The translations under genes were made by a program, and so were the position numbers. Shown piece after piece: positions 20,252 to 30,610 of a DNA stretch of 64,000 bases. Origin of the DNA: Rhodocyclales bacterium (GTDB lineage: Bacteria; Pseudomonadota; Gammaproteobacteria; Burkholderiales; Rhodocyclaceae); assembly GCA_016235025.1 (NCBI GenBank), contig JACRMV010000005.1, positions 124,001-188,000 on the forward strand, in the 5' to 3' direction. The notes beneath the pieces were generated by a model. The model was not told where the DNA came from. It did no database searches and was given only the letters and a program-made list of their open reading frames with translations. How positions within the stretch are numbered: position 1 is the stretch's first letter; every line of letters begins with the position of its first letter.

Positions 20252-20288
20252 GGACTCATCCTACTTGATTTGGACAGCGCCGCCTCGT

Positions 20289-20302
20289 CAGCGCCGACTT
20301 TT
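20289..20302 (-). repeat. Dispersed motif, exact copy
   Basis: Exact 14-mer with the CGCCG half six bases away. Intergenic, 37 bases upstream of the start codon of the large c-di-GMP gene. Confidence 0.8.
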
Positions 20303-20393
20303 TTCAGGCACATGCCAGAGGCGCTTTGCTACTGAAAAATATTTATTTACCTGGTATTGGATACCCTGGCCCGCCAGCCCTGTAACGGCTAAC

Positions 20394-20414
20394 AAAAAGC
20401 CCGCCGAAGCGAGC
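20394..20414 (-). terminator. Probable terminator downstream of dnaJ
   Basis: On the minus strand GCTCGC-TTCG-GCGGGC (one G-T pair, UUCG tetraloop) is followed by five Ts, about 115 bases after the dnaJ stop. The 277-base gap 20252-20528 otherwise holds two copies of the dispersed motif and no credible gene. Confidence 0.65.
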
Positions 20415-20498
20415 TTGAGTTTCAGCCGGATTTATATTGAAAGTGATGCGTATCGTACTTGGTGGATACGTTTATTGTCTTACATCGTACCGTGCCAC

Positions 20499-20512
20499 CA
20501 GCGCCGACTTTT
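20499..20512 (-). repeat. Dispersed motif, exact copy after dnaJ
   Basis: Exact 14-mer beginning 16 bases beyond the dnaJ stop codon, in the sense orientation relative to dnaJ; left half degenerate (CCGT). Confidence 0.8.
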
Positions 20513-20528
20513 GTGCTGGTCGATCTGG

Positions 20529-21641
20529 TCACTCGCTGAAAAAGTCTCTGACGCGATCCATCCAGCCTTGCGCCTTGGGATGGTGGCGGCCGGCGTTGCC
20601 GGAGCTGATTTCGGCGAACTCGCGCAGCAGTTCTTTTTGCCGCTCGGTGAGGTCGACAGGGGTCTCGACAACGACATGGCAGAGCAGGTCGCCACGGCTG
20701 CTGGAGCGCACGCCCTTGATGCCTTTGCCGCGCAGGCGGAACACCTTGCCGGTCTGGGTGCCGGCGGGAATCTTGAGGTGTGCGGCGCCATCGAGGGTGG
20801 GGACTTCGATCTCGCCGCCGAGCGCGGTGGTGGTGAAGCTGACCGGCATTTCGCAGTGCAGGTCGTCGTGGTCGCGCTGGAATACAGGGTGCGCCTTGAG
20901 GTGAACCTGAACGTAGAGATCGCCCGCCGGGCCGCCATTGACGCCGGCTTCGCCTTCGCCGCTGAGCCGGATCCGGTCGCCTTCGTCGATCCCGGCCGGG
21001 ATTTTGACAGAGAGCGTCTTGTGCTGTTTGATGCGGCCGGAGCCTTGGCAGGTGGTGCAGGGCTCGGGAATGTAGCGGCCGGTGCCGTGGCATTTGGGGC
21101 AGGCTTGCTGGATCGAGAAGAAGCCCTGCTGCATGCGCACCTGGCCGTGGCCGCCGCAGGTGGGGCAGGTTTTCGGTTGCGTGCCTTTCCTGGCGCCGCT
21201 GCCATCGCAGGCTTCGCAGCCGACCAGGGTGGGAATGCGGATGCGGGTTTCACTGCCGCGTGCGGCGTCTTCGAGCGAAATTTCAAGGTTGTAGCGCAGG
21301 TCGGCGCCACGATAGACATTCGAGCGTCCGCCACCGCCGCCGAAAATATCGCCGAAAATGTCGGCGAAGGCGTCGCCGAAGCCGCCATTGCCGCCACCGA
21401 AGCCGCGGGCCTGCGGGTCGACGCCGGCATGGCCGTACTGGTCATAGGCGGCGCGCTTTTGCGGGTCGGAGAGAATCTCGTAGGCTTCCTTGGCTTCCTT
21501 GAAGAGACCTTCTGACTTGGGGTTGTCCGGGTTGCGATCCGGGTGGTGCTTCATGGCCAGTTTGCGGTAGGCCTTTTTTATTTCTTCGTCGGAGGCGTCG
21601 CGGTTGACGCCGAGAATTTCGTAGAAGTCGCGTTTTGCCAT
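20529..21641 (-). CDS. dnaJ: Chaperone DnaJ (Hsp40)
   Basis: DnaJ delivers substrates to DnaK and stimulates its ATPase. The J domain has the essential HPD ([12 protein letters not shown]), followed by a Gly/Phe-rich linker ([14 protein letters not shown]), four CxxCxGxG zinc repeats ([32 protein letters not shown]) and the substrate-binding C-terminal domains. 370 residues. It is the last gene of the hrcA-hemH-trxC-grpE-dnaK-dnaJ run and is separated from dnaK by a strong hairpin. Confidence 0.97.
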   Translation of the reverse strand: MAKRDFYEILGVNRDASDEEIKKAYRKLAMKHHPDRNPDNPKSEGLFKEAKEAYEILSDPQKRAAYDQYGHAGVDPQARGFGGGNGGFGDAFADIFGDIFGGGGGRSNVYRGADLRYNLEISLEDAARGSETRIRIPTLVGCEACDGSGARKGTQPKTCPTCGGHGQVRMQQGFFSIQQACPKCHGTGRYIPEPCTTCQGSGRIKQHKTLSVKIPAGIDEGDRIRLSGEGEAGVNGGPAGDLYVQVHLKAHPVFQRDHDDLHCEMPVSFTTTALGGEIEVPTLDGAAHLKIPAGTQTGKVFRLRGKGIKGVRSSSRGDLLCHVVVETPVDLTERQKELLREFAEISSGNAGRHHPKAQGWMDRVRDFFSE

Positions 21642-21664
21642 GAGAGTTCGTGAGCCAGGCAGAA

Positions 21665-21694
21665 CGGGCCGCCGCTGTTATAGCGGACGGCCCG
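21665..21694 (-). promoter_or_regulatory. Hairpin in the dnaK-dnaJ intergenic RNA
   Basis: CGGGCCG-CCGCT and AGCGG-A-CGGCCCG form a 12-base-pair stem with one bulge and a 5-base loop, 30 bases after the dnaK stop. There is no T run, so it is more likely a processing or mRNA-stability structure that lowers dnaJ relative to dnaK than a full terminator. Confidence 0.55.
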
Positions 21695-21724
21695 AGGGGT
21701 GAATCGGAGGTTTTAGGTAAGGGT

Positions 21725-23659
<1,935 letters not shown>

Positions 23660-23729
23660 GATTTTTTCCTTTATTTAATGAGTCGAGTGGTTGTCTGGCG
23701 CACCGGGGTTCCGGGCAAGCTTGGTTTCG

Positions 23730-23757
23730 ATATGGGGACTGCGGCGCCGGATTCAAG
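23730..23757 (-). promoter_or_regulatory. Sigma-32 heat-shock promoter for dnaK
   Basis: On the minus strand CTTGAA and CCCCATAT are spaced by 14 bases, matching the sigma-32 consensus. The -35 box contains the grpE stop codon. It lies 70 bases upstream of the dnaK start. Confidence 0.78.
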
Positions 23758-24355
23758 CGGCTGCTGCGGGCTTGGCCTTGGATACGACGACCAGTGCCGG
23801 GCGCAGCACGCGCTCATGCAGGACGTAGCCTTTTTGCAGGACGCTGATGACCCGGTTGGCTTCGCCTTCGGCTTCAATCTGGCTGATGGCCTGGTGCCGG
23901 TGCGGATCGAATTTTTCCCCCAGCGGATTGACTTCGACGAGGCTGAATTTCTCAAAGGCGGCATTGAGTTGTTTGAGCGTCAGCTCGACACCGGCCTTGA
24001 GGTTGTCGGCCGCCTGGTTTTCGCTGGCGGCCATGGCGGTGATGGCGGCTTCGAGACTGTCTTTCACGGCCAGCATCTCGCCGGCAAACTTCTCGACCGC
24101 GAACTTGCTGGCGCGGGCGACATCTTCCAGTCCGCGGCGACGTACGTTTTCGGTTTCGGCCTTGGCGCGCAGCCAGGCATCGTGATGCTCGGCGGCCTGG
24201 AGCTCGGCGGTTTTCAGCAATTCTTCAAGGCTGGGCATGACTTCAACCGCAGGTTCGGACGCAGAAGCCGGTTCTGGCGGGACGGTGCTGGATGCGCTGT
24301 CTTGCAGCACGGCTTCATCGGGTTGCTGTGCGGAGTGGTCTGAAGTATCTGGCAT
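23753..24355 (-). CDS. grpE: Nucleotide exchange factor GrpE
   Basis: GrpE releases ADP from DnaK. The product (200 residues) has an acidic, low-complexity N-terminus, a long helix (residues about 50-100, [29 protein letters not shown]) and the C-terminal beta domain with [17 protein letters not shown] and [20 protein letters not shown]. Directly upstream of dnaK and preceded by its own heat-shock promoter. Confidence 0.96.
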   Translation of the reverse strand: MPDTSDHSAQQPDEAVLQDSASSTVPPEPASASEPAVEVMPSLEELLKTAELQAAEHHDAWLRAKAETENVRRRGLEDVARASKFAVEKFAGEMLAVKDSLEAAITAMAASENQAADNLKAGVELTLKQLNAAFEKFSLVEVNPLGEKFDPHRHQAISQIEAEGEANRVISVLQKGYVLHERVLRPALVVVSKAKPAAAA

Positions 24356-24411
24356 GCGTGGGACTCCCGTTACATTGATGATCGGATCCGCTTGAAAAGC
24401 GGAGGTAAGGA

Positions 24412-24438
24412 ATTTGGGGTGGGAAACAGGATTTCAAG
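24412..24438 (-). promoter_or_regulatory. Sigma-32 heat-shock promoter for grpE
   Basis: Minus-strand CTTGAAA and CCCCAAAT separated by 12 bases (13 from CTTGAA), about 57 bases before the grpE start. No CIRCE inverted repeat is visible near it, although hrcA is present upstream. Confidence 0.72.
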
Positions 24439-24460
24439 TGCCGGGAACGCTGTGGCAGTG

Positions 24461-24493
24461 AAAAAACTCGGCAGGCGGTCGCTTCGACCCTGG
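24461..24493 (-). terminator. Probable terminator after trxC
   Basis: Minus-strand stem GGTCG-AAG-CGACC, extended by CAG/CTG across a small bulge, followed by CCGAG and six Ts. It separates trxC from the grpE heat-shock promoter. Confidence 0.5.
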
Positions 24494-24506
24494 CTCGGCG
24501 TATTGT

Positions 24507-24520
24507 CAGCGCCGACTTTT
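24507..24520 (-). repeat. Dispersed motif, exact copy after trxC
   Basis: Exact 14-mer starting three bases beyond the trxC stop codon, sense orientation; the left half (GGCGT) is one base off consensus and the N5 spacer is identical to the carB copy. Confidence 0.82.
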
Positions 24521-24523
24521 TGC

Positions 24524-24958
24524 TCAAACCCGGCTGTTGACCCAGCGCACCAGGCTGCCGGTGTCCATCGCCCCGGCCTGGCGGGCGATCTCGTGGCCGT
24601 TGCGGAACAGCGCCAGCGTCGGGATCGAGCGGATGCCGAAGCGGGCGGCCAGGTGCGGTTCGGCTTCGGTATTCACTTTCGCCAAGCGGAAATGCGGTTC
24701 GAGCTGGCGGGCGGCTTCGGCAAACGCCGGCGCCATGGCGCGGCACGGGCCGCACCACGGCGCCCAGAAGTCGACCAGCAGCGGAATGCCCGAACGTCCG
24801 AGGTGTTGATCGAAGTGGGTGCTATCGAGCTCGAGCGGCGCAGCGGTAAAGAGCGGCTGTTTGCACTTGCCGCAGGTCGGATGTTCGGCCAGCCGCGCAA
24901 CGGGCAGCCGATTGGCGGCATGGCAATGAGGGCAGACGATGATGACGGGATCGGACAT
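24524..24958 (-). CDS. trxC: Thioredoxin 2 (TrxC) with N-terminal zinc ribbon
   Basis: Thiol-disulfide reductase with the active site WCGPC and cis-Pro loop SIPTLALF. Two extra Cys pairs at the N-terminus (CPHC, CGKC) form the zinc-binding extension that distinguishes TrxC from TrxA; this form is linked to oxidative and heat stress. 144 residues. It lies between hemH and grpE, all on the minus strand. Confidence 0.94.
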   Translation of the reverse strand: MSDPVIIVCPHCHAANRLPVARLAEHPTCGKCKQPLFTAAPLELDSTHFDQHLGRSGIPLLVDFWAPWCGPCRAMAPAFAEAARQLEPHFRLAKVNTEAEPHLAARFGIRSIPTLALFRNGHEIARQAGAMDTGSLVRWVNSRV

Positions 24959-25009
24959 GTGGTGTTCCAGGTATCGGGTTTTTTCAATATGGGTGCGCCG
25001 CCCGGTTTA

Positions 25010-26089
25010 TCAAGCGCCCAGCGCCCTGGCGCGTGCCGGGGCCTGGGTATCGGCCGTAGTGGCGAGCGGCCAGCCGGCCAGATGCGTCCTGGCAATGTCA
25101 CCGAGTGCAGCGATCCAGTCGGCGCGTTCGTTGAGGCTGGGCAGGTAATGAAATTCCTTGCCGCCGTGAGCCAGAAAGGCTGTCTTGCATTCGAGTGCAA
25201 TTTCTTCCAGGGTTTCGAGGCAGTCGGCGACAAAGCCGGGGCAGATGAGATCGACGCGCTGGAGGCCATCCCGCGCCAGTTTTTCCAGCGTTGGCTGGGT
25301 GTAGGGCTGGAGCCATTGCGCCCTGCCGAAGCGCGACTGGAAGGTGATCAGGTAGTCGTCAGCGGAAAGCTCCAGTGCTTCGGCCAGCAGGCGTCCGGTT
25401 TTCTGGCATTCGCAGAAGTAAGGGTCGCCCAGATCGAGCGAGCGGCGCGGCAGGCCGTGAAAACTCATTACCAGACGCGTGGAGCGGCCATTGGCCATCC
25501 AGTGTTCGCGCACGCTGGCCGCGAGCGCGGCGATATAGCCGGGGTGGTCATGGAAATGCTTGACGAAGCGAAGCTCGGGCGGGTTGCGGGTGCGCTTGAT
25601 CCAGTCGGCTACGGCGTCCATCACGCTGGCCGTGGCGCTGGCCGCATATTGCGGGTAGAGCGGGAGAACCAGAATCCGTTCGGCGCCGTTGCGCTTCAGT
25701 TGGTCGAGCGTGGCGTCAATCGAGGGCTGGCCATAGCGCATGGCCCAGGCGATCTCGACCCCGGCAAGGCCCTGTTGGCCGAGCAGGCCACGGAGCAGCC
25801 TGGCTTGCCGCTCGGTATGCACCCGCAGGGGCGAGCCTTCCGGTAGCCATATCTGTGCGTACTTGGCGGCGGATTTCGCCGGCCGCAGGTTGAGAATGAG
25901 GCCGTTGAGAATCAGCCACCAGGCCAGGCGCGGGATTTCAACGACGCGCGGGTCCCACAGGAATTGCTTGAGATAGCGGCGCAGCGCAGGTGCGGTGGGG
26001 GCATCCGGCGTGCCGAGGTTGACCAAAAGAACAGCGGTGCGGCGCGGATTGCCGTGCGTCTGCGCGGGTTCGGGGGCGTAGCGGGGCAT
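25010..26089 (-). CDS. hemH: Ferrochelatase
   Basis: HemH inserts ferrous iron into protoporphyrin IX, the last step of heme synthesis. Conserved segments include [22 protein letters not shown] at the N-terminus (shown in part), the catalytic-His motif [16 protein letters not shown] and the C-terminal [15 protein letters not shown] with the conserved Glu. 359 residues. It starts ten bases after hrcA, so it is probably cotranscribed with hrcA. Confidence 0.95.
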   Translation of the reverse strand: MPRYAPEPAQTHGNPRRTAVLLVNLGTPDAPTAPALRRYLKQFLWDPRVVEIPRLAWWLILNGLILNLRPAKSAAKYAQIWLPEGSPLRVHTERQARLLRGLLGQQGLAGVEIAWAMRYGQPSIDATLDQLKRNGAERILVLPLYPQYAASATASVMDAVADWIKRTRNPPELRFVKHFHDHPGYIAALAASVREHWMANGRSTRLVMSFHGLPRRSLDLGDPYFCECQKTGRLLAEALELSADDYLITFQSRFGRAQWLQPYTQPTLEKLARDGLQRVDLICPGFVADCLETLEEIALECKTAFLAHGGKEFHYLPSLNERADWIAALGDIARTHLAGWPLATTADTQAPARARALGA

Positions 26090-26099
26090 GTTCTGGCGG

Positions 26100-27119
26100 T
26101 CAGGGTAAGGAGAGTGCGCTCGACAACAGCTTGGCGGTGATATCGACGATCGGAATCACCCGTTCGTAGGCCATGCGTGTGGGGCCGATGACGCCGATGG
26201 TGCCGACCACCTGGCCATCCACCTCGTAGGGGGCGGCGACTACGCTGCATTCGTCGAGCGGGGCGAGGCCGGACTCGCCGCCGATGAAGACCTGGACGCC
26301 TTCGGCGCGGCCGGAAAGTTCGAGCAGCTGCGCCAGCGCCGTTTTCTGCTCGAACAGGTCGAACAATCGACGCAGGTGGTTCATGTTCGAGGAAAGGTCT
26401 TCGATATCGAGCAGCTTGCGTTCGCCGCTGATGACATAGTGCGGTGAGGTGTCGGCGATGGCCTGGTTGCCGGCATCGAGCGCGGCGGTCATCAGTTCGG
26501 CCATGTCGCTGCGCAGTTGCTGCAGTTCCTCGACCACGCGGCTGCGTACCTGGTCGAAATCGAGGTTCAGGCAGTTCTGGTTGAGGTAATTGGCGGCGGT
26601 GGTCAGCTCCGACGGCGTGTAGTTGCGCTGGGTGAGCAGGATGCGGTTCTGCACGTCGCCATCGGCGGTGACGATGATCAGCAGGATGCGTTTGTCGGCC
26701 AGGCTGAGAAACTCGATCTGGCGAATGCGTGGCTGCTGGCGGCGCGGGGCGATGACGACGCCGGCAAAGGCGGTGAGTTGCGAGAGTAGTTGCGAGGCAT
26801 GGTGAATGACGCGCTGCGGCTGGTCGGGCTGCATCGCGTCCTGCAATTCGGAAAGCTCGCTGCCGGCCAGCGGGCGCACGGTGAGCAGCGAATCGACGAA
26901 CAGGCGGTAGCCCAGCGGCGTCGGCACGCGCCCGGCCGAGGTGTGCGGGCTGGCGATGAAGCCCATTTCCTCGAGGTCGGACATCACGTTGCGGATCGTC
27001 GCCGGGGAAAGCTCAAGCCCGGAGTATTTCGACAAGGTGCGCGAGCCGACCGGCTGACCTTCCGCAATGTAGCGTTCGATCAAGGTCTTGAGCAGGGTTT
27101 GGGCGCGTCGATCCAGCAT
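26100..27119 (-). CDS. hrcA: Heat-inducible transcription repressor HrcA
   Basis: HrcA represses chaperone operons by binding CIRCE. The N-terminal winged helix ([20 protein letters not shown] ... [20 protein letters not shown]) and the GAF-like effector half are complete. I choose the ATG at 27119 (product MLDRRAQ, 339 residues); upstream in-frame codons run into the divergent promoter region. No CIRCE element is obvious in the window, so its targets may lie elsewhere (for example groESL). Divergent from nadK across 64 bases. Confidence 0.93.
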   Translation of the reverse strand: MLDRRAQTLLKTLIERYIAEGQPVGSRTLSKYSGLELSPATIRNVMSDLEEMGFIASPHTSAGRVPTPLGYRLFVDSLLTVRPLAGSELSELQDAMQPDQPQRVIHHASQLLSQLTAFAGVVIAPRRQQPRIRQIEFLSLADKRILLIIVTADGDVQNRILLTQRNYTPSELTTAANYLNQNCLNLDFDQVRSRVVEELQQLRSDMAELMTAALDAGNQAIADTSPHYVISGERKLLDIEDLSSNMNHLRRLFDLFEQKTALAQLLELSGRAEGVQVFIGGESGLAPLDECSVVAAPYEVDGQVVGTIGVIGPTRMAYERVIPIVDITAKLLSSALSLP

Positions 27120-27183
27120 GGGCGTGATTCTAGTCAAAAACTGACGGAAAAAAGGCGTAATCAAATGTGGTTTAATCGCCGCC

Positions 27184-28062
27184 ATGAATGTCGTATTCCG
27201 TACTGTTGCGCTGGTCGGGAAGCATCAAAGCCCGGAGGTTGCCGAATCCCTGCTGTTGCTTGCCGCCTTCCTGCGTGAACAGGGTATCGAGGTGCTGTTG
27301 GAGGAGAGTACGGCCGTCGCTGTGGGCGCGCAGGGTTATCTGGCGGCCAGCTATGAAACCCTTGACCAGCGCGCTGACCTGGCAGTCATTCTCGGCGGTG
27401 ACGGCACGCTACTGAATGCCGCGCGCCAGTTGGCCGAGTCGGGGGTGCCGCTGGTCGGTGTGAATCAGGGGCAGCTTGGTTTCATGACCGACATTGCGCG
27501 CGAAACCATGCTCGACAGCATGCGCTCGATTCTGGCAGGCAGTTATTCGCGCGAACAACGGTTTTTGCTGGATGCCGAGGTGGTGCGTCAGGGCGCGCGC
27601 GTCTTCCAGGCCTTGGCGTTGAACGATGTGGTGGTGAATAAGGGCGACATCGGCCGCCTGATCGAGCTTGAGGTCAAGGTCGATGGTGAGCTGATTCACG
27701 TCCTGCGCGCCGATGGCCTGATTGTGTCCACGCCCACCGGTTCGACGGCCTATGCACTCTCGGCCAACGGCCCGATTCTGCATCCGGCCGTCGCCGGCAT
27801 CGCCATCGTGCCTTTGTGCCCGCATGCGCTGTCCTACCGGCCGATCACCATCAGCGACAGCAGTATCGTGGATATCCGCGTACTCGCGCCCCATGAAGGG
27901 CGCATCCATTTCGATGGCCAGGCTCATTGCGATGCACAGGGCGACGATGTCATCCGCATTCGTCGTGCGCGTTGCGCGCTTACCTTGCTGCATCCGCCGG
28001 GATACAGCTATTTCGCCATGCTGCGCGAGAAACTGCACTGGAGCTCAACGCCGCGCGCGTGA
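27184..28062 (+). CDS. nadK: NAD kinase
   Basis: NadK phosphorylates NAD to NADP. The catalytic GGDGTLLN and the NDVVVNKG and TPTGSTAY motifs are present. 292 residues, normal. Its stop overlaps the recN start (TGATG), so nadK-recN form one transcription unit. Confidence 0.96.
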   Translation: MNVVFRTVALVGKHQSPEVAESLLLLAAFLREQGIEVLLEESTAVAVGAQGYLAASYETLDQRADLAVILGGDGTLLNAARQLAESGVPLVGVNQGQLGFMTDIARETMLDSMRSILAGSYSREQRFLLDAEVVRQGARVFQALALNDVVVNKGDIGRLIELEVKVDGELIHVLRADGLIVSTPTGSTAYALSANGPILHPAVAGIAIVPLCPHALSYRPITISDSSIVDIRVLAPHEGRIHFDGQAHCDAQGDDVIRIRRARCALTLLHPPGYSYFAMLREKLHWSSTPRA

Positions 28063-29726
28063 TGTCTGCCGCCATGCTTTGCCGTCTGGTCATTCGTGAT
28101 TTCGTTATCGTCGATCATCTCGAACTTGAGTTCGGGCCGGGCTTTGGCGCGCTCACGGGCGAGACCGGGGCCGGAAAATCCATTCTGGTCGATGCCTTGT
28201 CGCTGGCCCTGGGCGAGCGTGCCGATGCGGCGGTGGTGCGTGCCGGCGCCGAGCGCGCCGACGTGGCGGCGGAGTTTGCGGTGACGCCGGAGAGCGACCT
28301 GGCGGCATGGCTCGCCGCCAACGATTTCGATGCCGATTCCTGCCTGTTGCGCCGCGTGGTGGATAGCGCCGGGCGTTCGCGTGCGTATATCAACGGTGCG
28401 GCGGCGACGCTGGGACAGTTGCGCGAGGTGGCCGACTTCCTTGCTGATATTCATGGCCAGAATGCCCACCATTCGTTGTTGCGCACCGAGGCGCAGCGCG
28501 CCTTGCTGGATGCGCATGCCGGCGTGCTGGCGCAGGTGCGCGAGGTGGCGGCGGCCTGGAACCTCTGGCGTGATGCGCGTGCAGCACGGCAGGCGGCCGA
28601 GCGCGACGTGGAAGCGACGGCGCGCGAGCGCGAGCTGCTGCAATGGCAGGTCAAGGAACTCGCCGAACTGGCGTTCAGCAACGACGGATGGCAGGCGGAT
28701 GAGCAGGAGCATCGGCGCTTGGGCAATGCCAATGTGCTGCTTGAAGGCGCCGCCACGGCGCTGATGGTCCTCGATGAAGGCGAGGCGCCCGCGCTGCCTG
28801 CCTTGCAGCATGCCGGTGCGCGCCTGACCGAGCTGACCGGCTTCGATCCGGCCCTGACCGATGCGGCGCAGCTTTTTGAAAGCGCGCTGATTCAGCTCGA
28901 AGAGTCGGCGCTGGCGCTACGGCGCTATCAGGAACGTCTGGAGCTGGACCCGGCGCGGCTGGCCGAGCTCGATAACCGGATCCAGGCGGTGACCCAGATG
29001 GCGCGCAAGCATCGGGTGGCGCCGGAAGAATTGCCCGACCTGTTGCAGCGTTTGCAGGTGCGTCTCGAAGCGCTGCTGCTGAGCACCGACCCGGAGGCGC
29101 TGGCCGAGCGCGAGCGTCAGGCCGAAGCGGCCTATCGCGCCGTGGCGCAGCCGCTTTCAAATGCTCGTCGGAAAACTGCCGCGAGCCTGTCCGCAGCGGT
29201 GACGGCGGGCATGCAGGAACTGGCGATGGCCGGCGGTCGCTTCGAGATTGTCTTGCCGCCCCTGCCCGGGGGCTCTGCGCATGGCCTGGAAAACGTCGAG
29301 TTTCAGGTGACGGCCAATACCGGCCAGCCGTTGCGGCCGCTGGCCAAGGTGGCGTCGGGTGGCGAACTGTCGCGCATCGGGCTGGCCTTGCAGGTCATTG
29401 CCAGCCAGTCCAACCCGGCCGGCACGCTGATTTTCGATGAGGTCGATGTCGGCATCGGTGGCCGTGTCGCCGAGATCGTCGGCCGCATGCTGCGTGAGCT
29501 GGGCAAGAGTCGCCAGGTGCTGTGCGTGACCCATTTGCCGCAGGTCGCAGCGCAAGCCGACTGGCAGTGGTCGATCGCCAAGGCGACCCGCGCCGGCGCC
29601 ACGGTTTCTTCCGTTAGCGTGCTCGATCGGGAGTCACGCATCGGCGAGATCGCGCGCATGCTGGGCGGCGAGAAAATCACCGAAACCACGCGCCGTCATG
29701 CGGCGGAAATGCTCGGTCTCAAGTAA
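28062..29726 (+). CDS. recN: DNA repair protein RecN
   Basis: SMC-like ATPase for double-strand-break repair. Walker A is GETGAGKS, the head C-terminal half has SGGELSRIGLA (signature) and LIFDEVDVGIGG (Walker B), and the middle is a long coiled coil interrupted near residue 300. Start at the ATG overlapping nadK; an internal ATG four codons later (28074) also fits the family start. About 554 residues. The 3' end overlaps the convergent gene at 29719 by eight bases. Confidence 0.95.
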   Translation: MSAAMLCRLVIRDFVIVDHLELEFGPGFGALTGETGAGKSILVDALSLALGERADAAVVRAGAERADVAAEFAVTPESDLAAWLAANDFDADSCLLRRVVDSAGRSRAYINGAAATLGQLREVADFLADIHGQNAHHSLLRTEAQRALLDAHAGVLAQVREVAAAWNLWRDARAARQAAERDVEATARERELLQWQVKELAELAFSNDGWQADEQEHRRLGNANVLLEGAATALMVLDEGEAPALPALQHAGARLTELTGFDPALTDAAQLFESALIQLEESALALRRYQERLELDPARLAELDNRIQAVTQMARKHRVAPEELPDLLQRLQVRLEALLLSTDPEALAERERQAEAAYRAVAQPLSNARRKTAASLSAAVTAGMQELAMAGGRFEIVLPPLPGGSAHGLENVEFQVTANTGQPLRPLAKVASGGELSRIGLALQVIASQSNPAGTLIFDEVDVGIGGRVAEIVGRMLRELGKSRQVLCVTHLPQVAAQADWQWSIAKATRAGATVSSVSVLDRESRIGEIARMLGGEKITETTRRHAAEMLGLK

Positions 29727-30162
29727 GCCGGGCCGCACGGCGGGTTTTGGGGCTTTCCTTTGCTGCGAACAGCGCTTGATCCAGCTTTTGTGTCGCTCTT
29801 TCGCAGTCGGCAAGCAGGGTTTCCGTCGTGTCGATGGCGGTTTTGATTTCCGGCGGGGACCAGTAGGCAACTTGGTCCATGATCCGCTTCGCCAGCGCAC
29901 CCATGCTGTGCGCAAGCGCTTCATTCCGCTGCGCCAGTCGTTCCTGCGTGCGTCGGATAGCCACAAAAAGCTCCGGGTAAAGGGAGTATGCCGGTGCCGG
30001 GTCTGCCCTGCGGGCCTGCGCAACAGCCAGCATCTTTGCGCCCGACTTGATGTAAATGTCGACGAAGTCATCGCACATGTCGATGAATAGCTCCGTCGCT
30101 GCTTGATAGTGATCGATCAATGCCAGTTCTGCAGTACGCCTTATTTCTACAGTGAAATACAT
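29719..30162 (-). CDS. Helical protein of unknown function, phasin-like in form
   Basis: I do not recognise this 147-residue protein with certainty. It is nearly all amphipathic helix (AELALIDHYQAATELFIDMC ... AIRRTQERLAQRNEALAHSM ... AIDTTETLLADCERATQKL), without signal peptide, membrane helix or Cys clusters, and ends in a basic tail (KTRRAARLT). Length, helical pattern and the preference for small residues resemble granule-associated phasins, but no diagnostic motif is present. A GGAG ribosome site precedes the ATG. It is the last intact gene before the CRISPR region. Confidence 0.6.
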   Translation of the reverse strand: MYFTVEIRRTAELALIDHYQAATELFIDMCDDFVDIYIKSGAKMLAVAQARRADPAPAYSLYPELFVAIRRTQERLAQRNEALAHSMGALAKRIMDQVAYWSPPEIKTAIDTTETLLADCERATQKLDQALFAAKESPKTRRAARLT

Positions 30163-30275
30163 GATTGGCTCCGGAAGTATGAAGAAAGCACACTATCCGC
30201 CCGAGATGACATTACGGTGACACTGGCGTCAATGGCTGGCAATAGGCCGCCGCGTTGGACAGGTTTCCGGCGCGT

Positions 30276-30404
30276 TCAATCGCCGGTAATGTTGAACCCG
30301 CCATCGACGTGGATGACGCCGCCGGTAATCGCTTTGGCCAGGTCGCTGATCAGAAAGGCGGCCAATGTCCCGATGTCGTCAAGCGCAACCAGTATGCGCA
30401 GGGG
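30276..30404 (-). pseudogene. C-terminal fragment of a FabI-type enoyl-ACP reductase / SDR gene
   Basis: About 42 codons ending in a stop encode PLRILVALDDIG, then TLAAFLISDLAKAITGGV and IHVDGGFNITGD, the standard C-terminus of FabI-like short-chain dehydrogenases (DD/EDVG...AAFLxSDLAxxITG...VDGG). The catalytic N-terminal 200 or more residues are absent; the frame upstream turns into unrelated sequence at about 30404. Confidence 0.75.
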
Positions 30405-30520
30405 TGGCCGCCAGACCAACCATGCCAAGACCCAGCAGGGCGAGCGTGGCCGGCTCGGGTACATCCTGGGCAGGGGCCCGCTCGGCCAGCGCCGACTTTT
30501 TTGCCGGAAAATGACTGCGT
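30379..30520 (-). pseudogene. PEP-CTERM sorting-signal fragment joined to the SDR remnant
   Basis: In a second minus-strand frame the sequence reads KKSALAERAPAQD and then VPEPATLALLGLG-MVGLAA, a textbook PEP-CTERM motif and transmembrane helix, but instead of the Arg-rich tail it continues into the out-of-frame SDR fragment and stops. So two broken genes have been joined at about base 30404. PEP-CTERM proteins are sorted by exosortase, implying an exosortase elsewhere in this genome. The 447-base stretch 30163-30609 holds only these fragments, a dispersed-motif copy and the inverted repeats below. Confidence 0.7.
30487..30500 (-). repeat. Dispersed motif, exact copy in the PEP-CTERM remnant
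   Basis: Exact 14-mer within the remnant frame (encodes KKSALA, the same frame used in yhbY); left half degenerate. Confidence 0.78.
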
Positions 30521-30545
30521 CGTCACGACCGCAATTTTTGCAGAC

Positions 30546-30610
30546 CTTGCGAAGCAAGAACCTTATGCACTTGGGGTGCGCCGCTTTTGGCGTACCCCAA
30601 GTGCATAAGG
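30546..30610. repeat. Two hairpins abutting the first CRISPR repeat
   Basis: CTTGC-GAA-GCAAG (30546-30558) is followed by a 20-base inverted repeat with one mismatch (30561-30580 and 30591-30610; arms contain CTTATGCACTTGGGG and its complement) around a 10-base loop. The last G of the right arm is the first G of the first CRISPR repeat. Confidence 0.85.

Noticed and set aside
27120-27183. CIRCE operator between hrcA and nadK
   Set aside because: No TTAGCACTC-N9-GAGTGCTAA-like inverted repeat can be found there or before grpE/dnaK.
30547-30610. Hairpins left of the array as a transcription terminator
   Set aside because: No T run follows on either strand.
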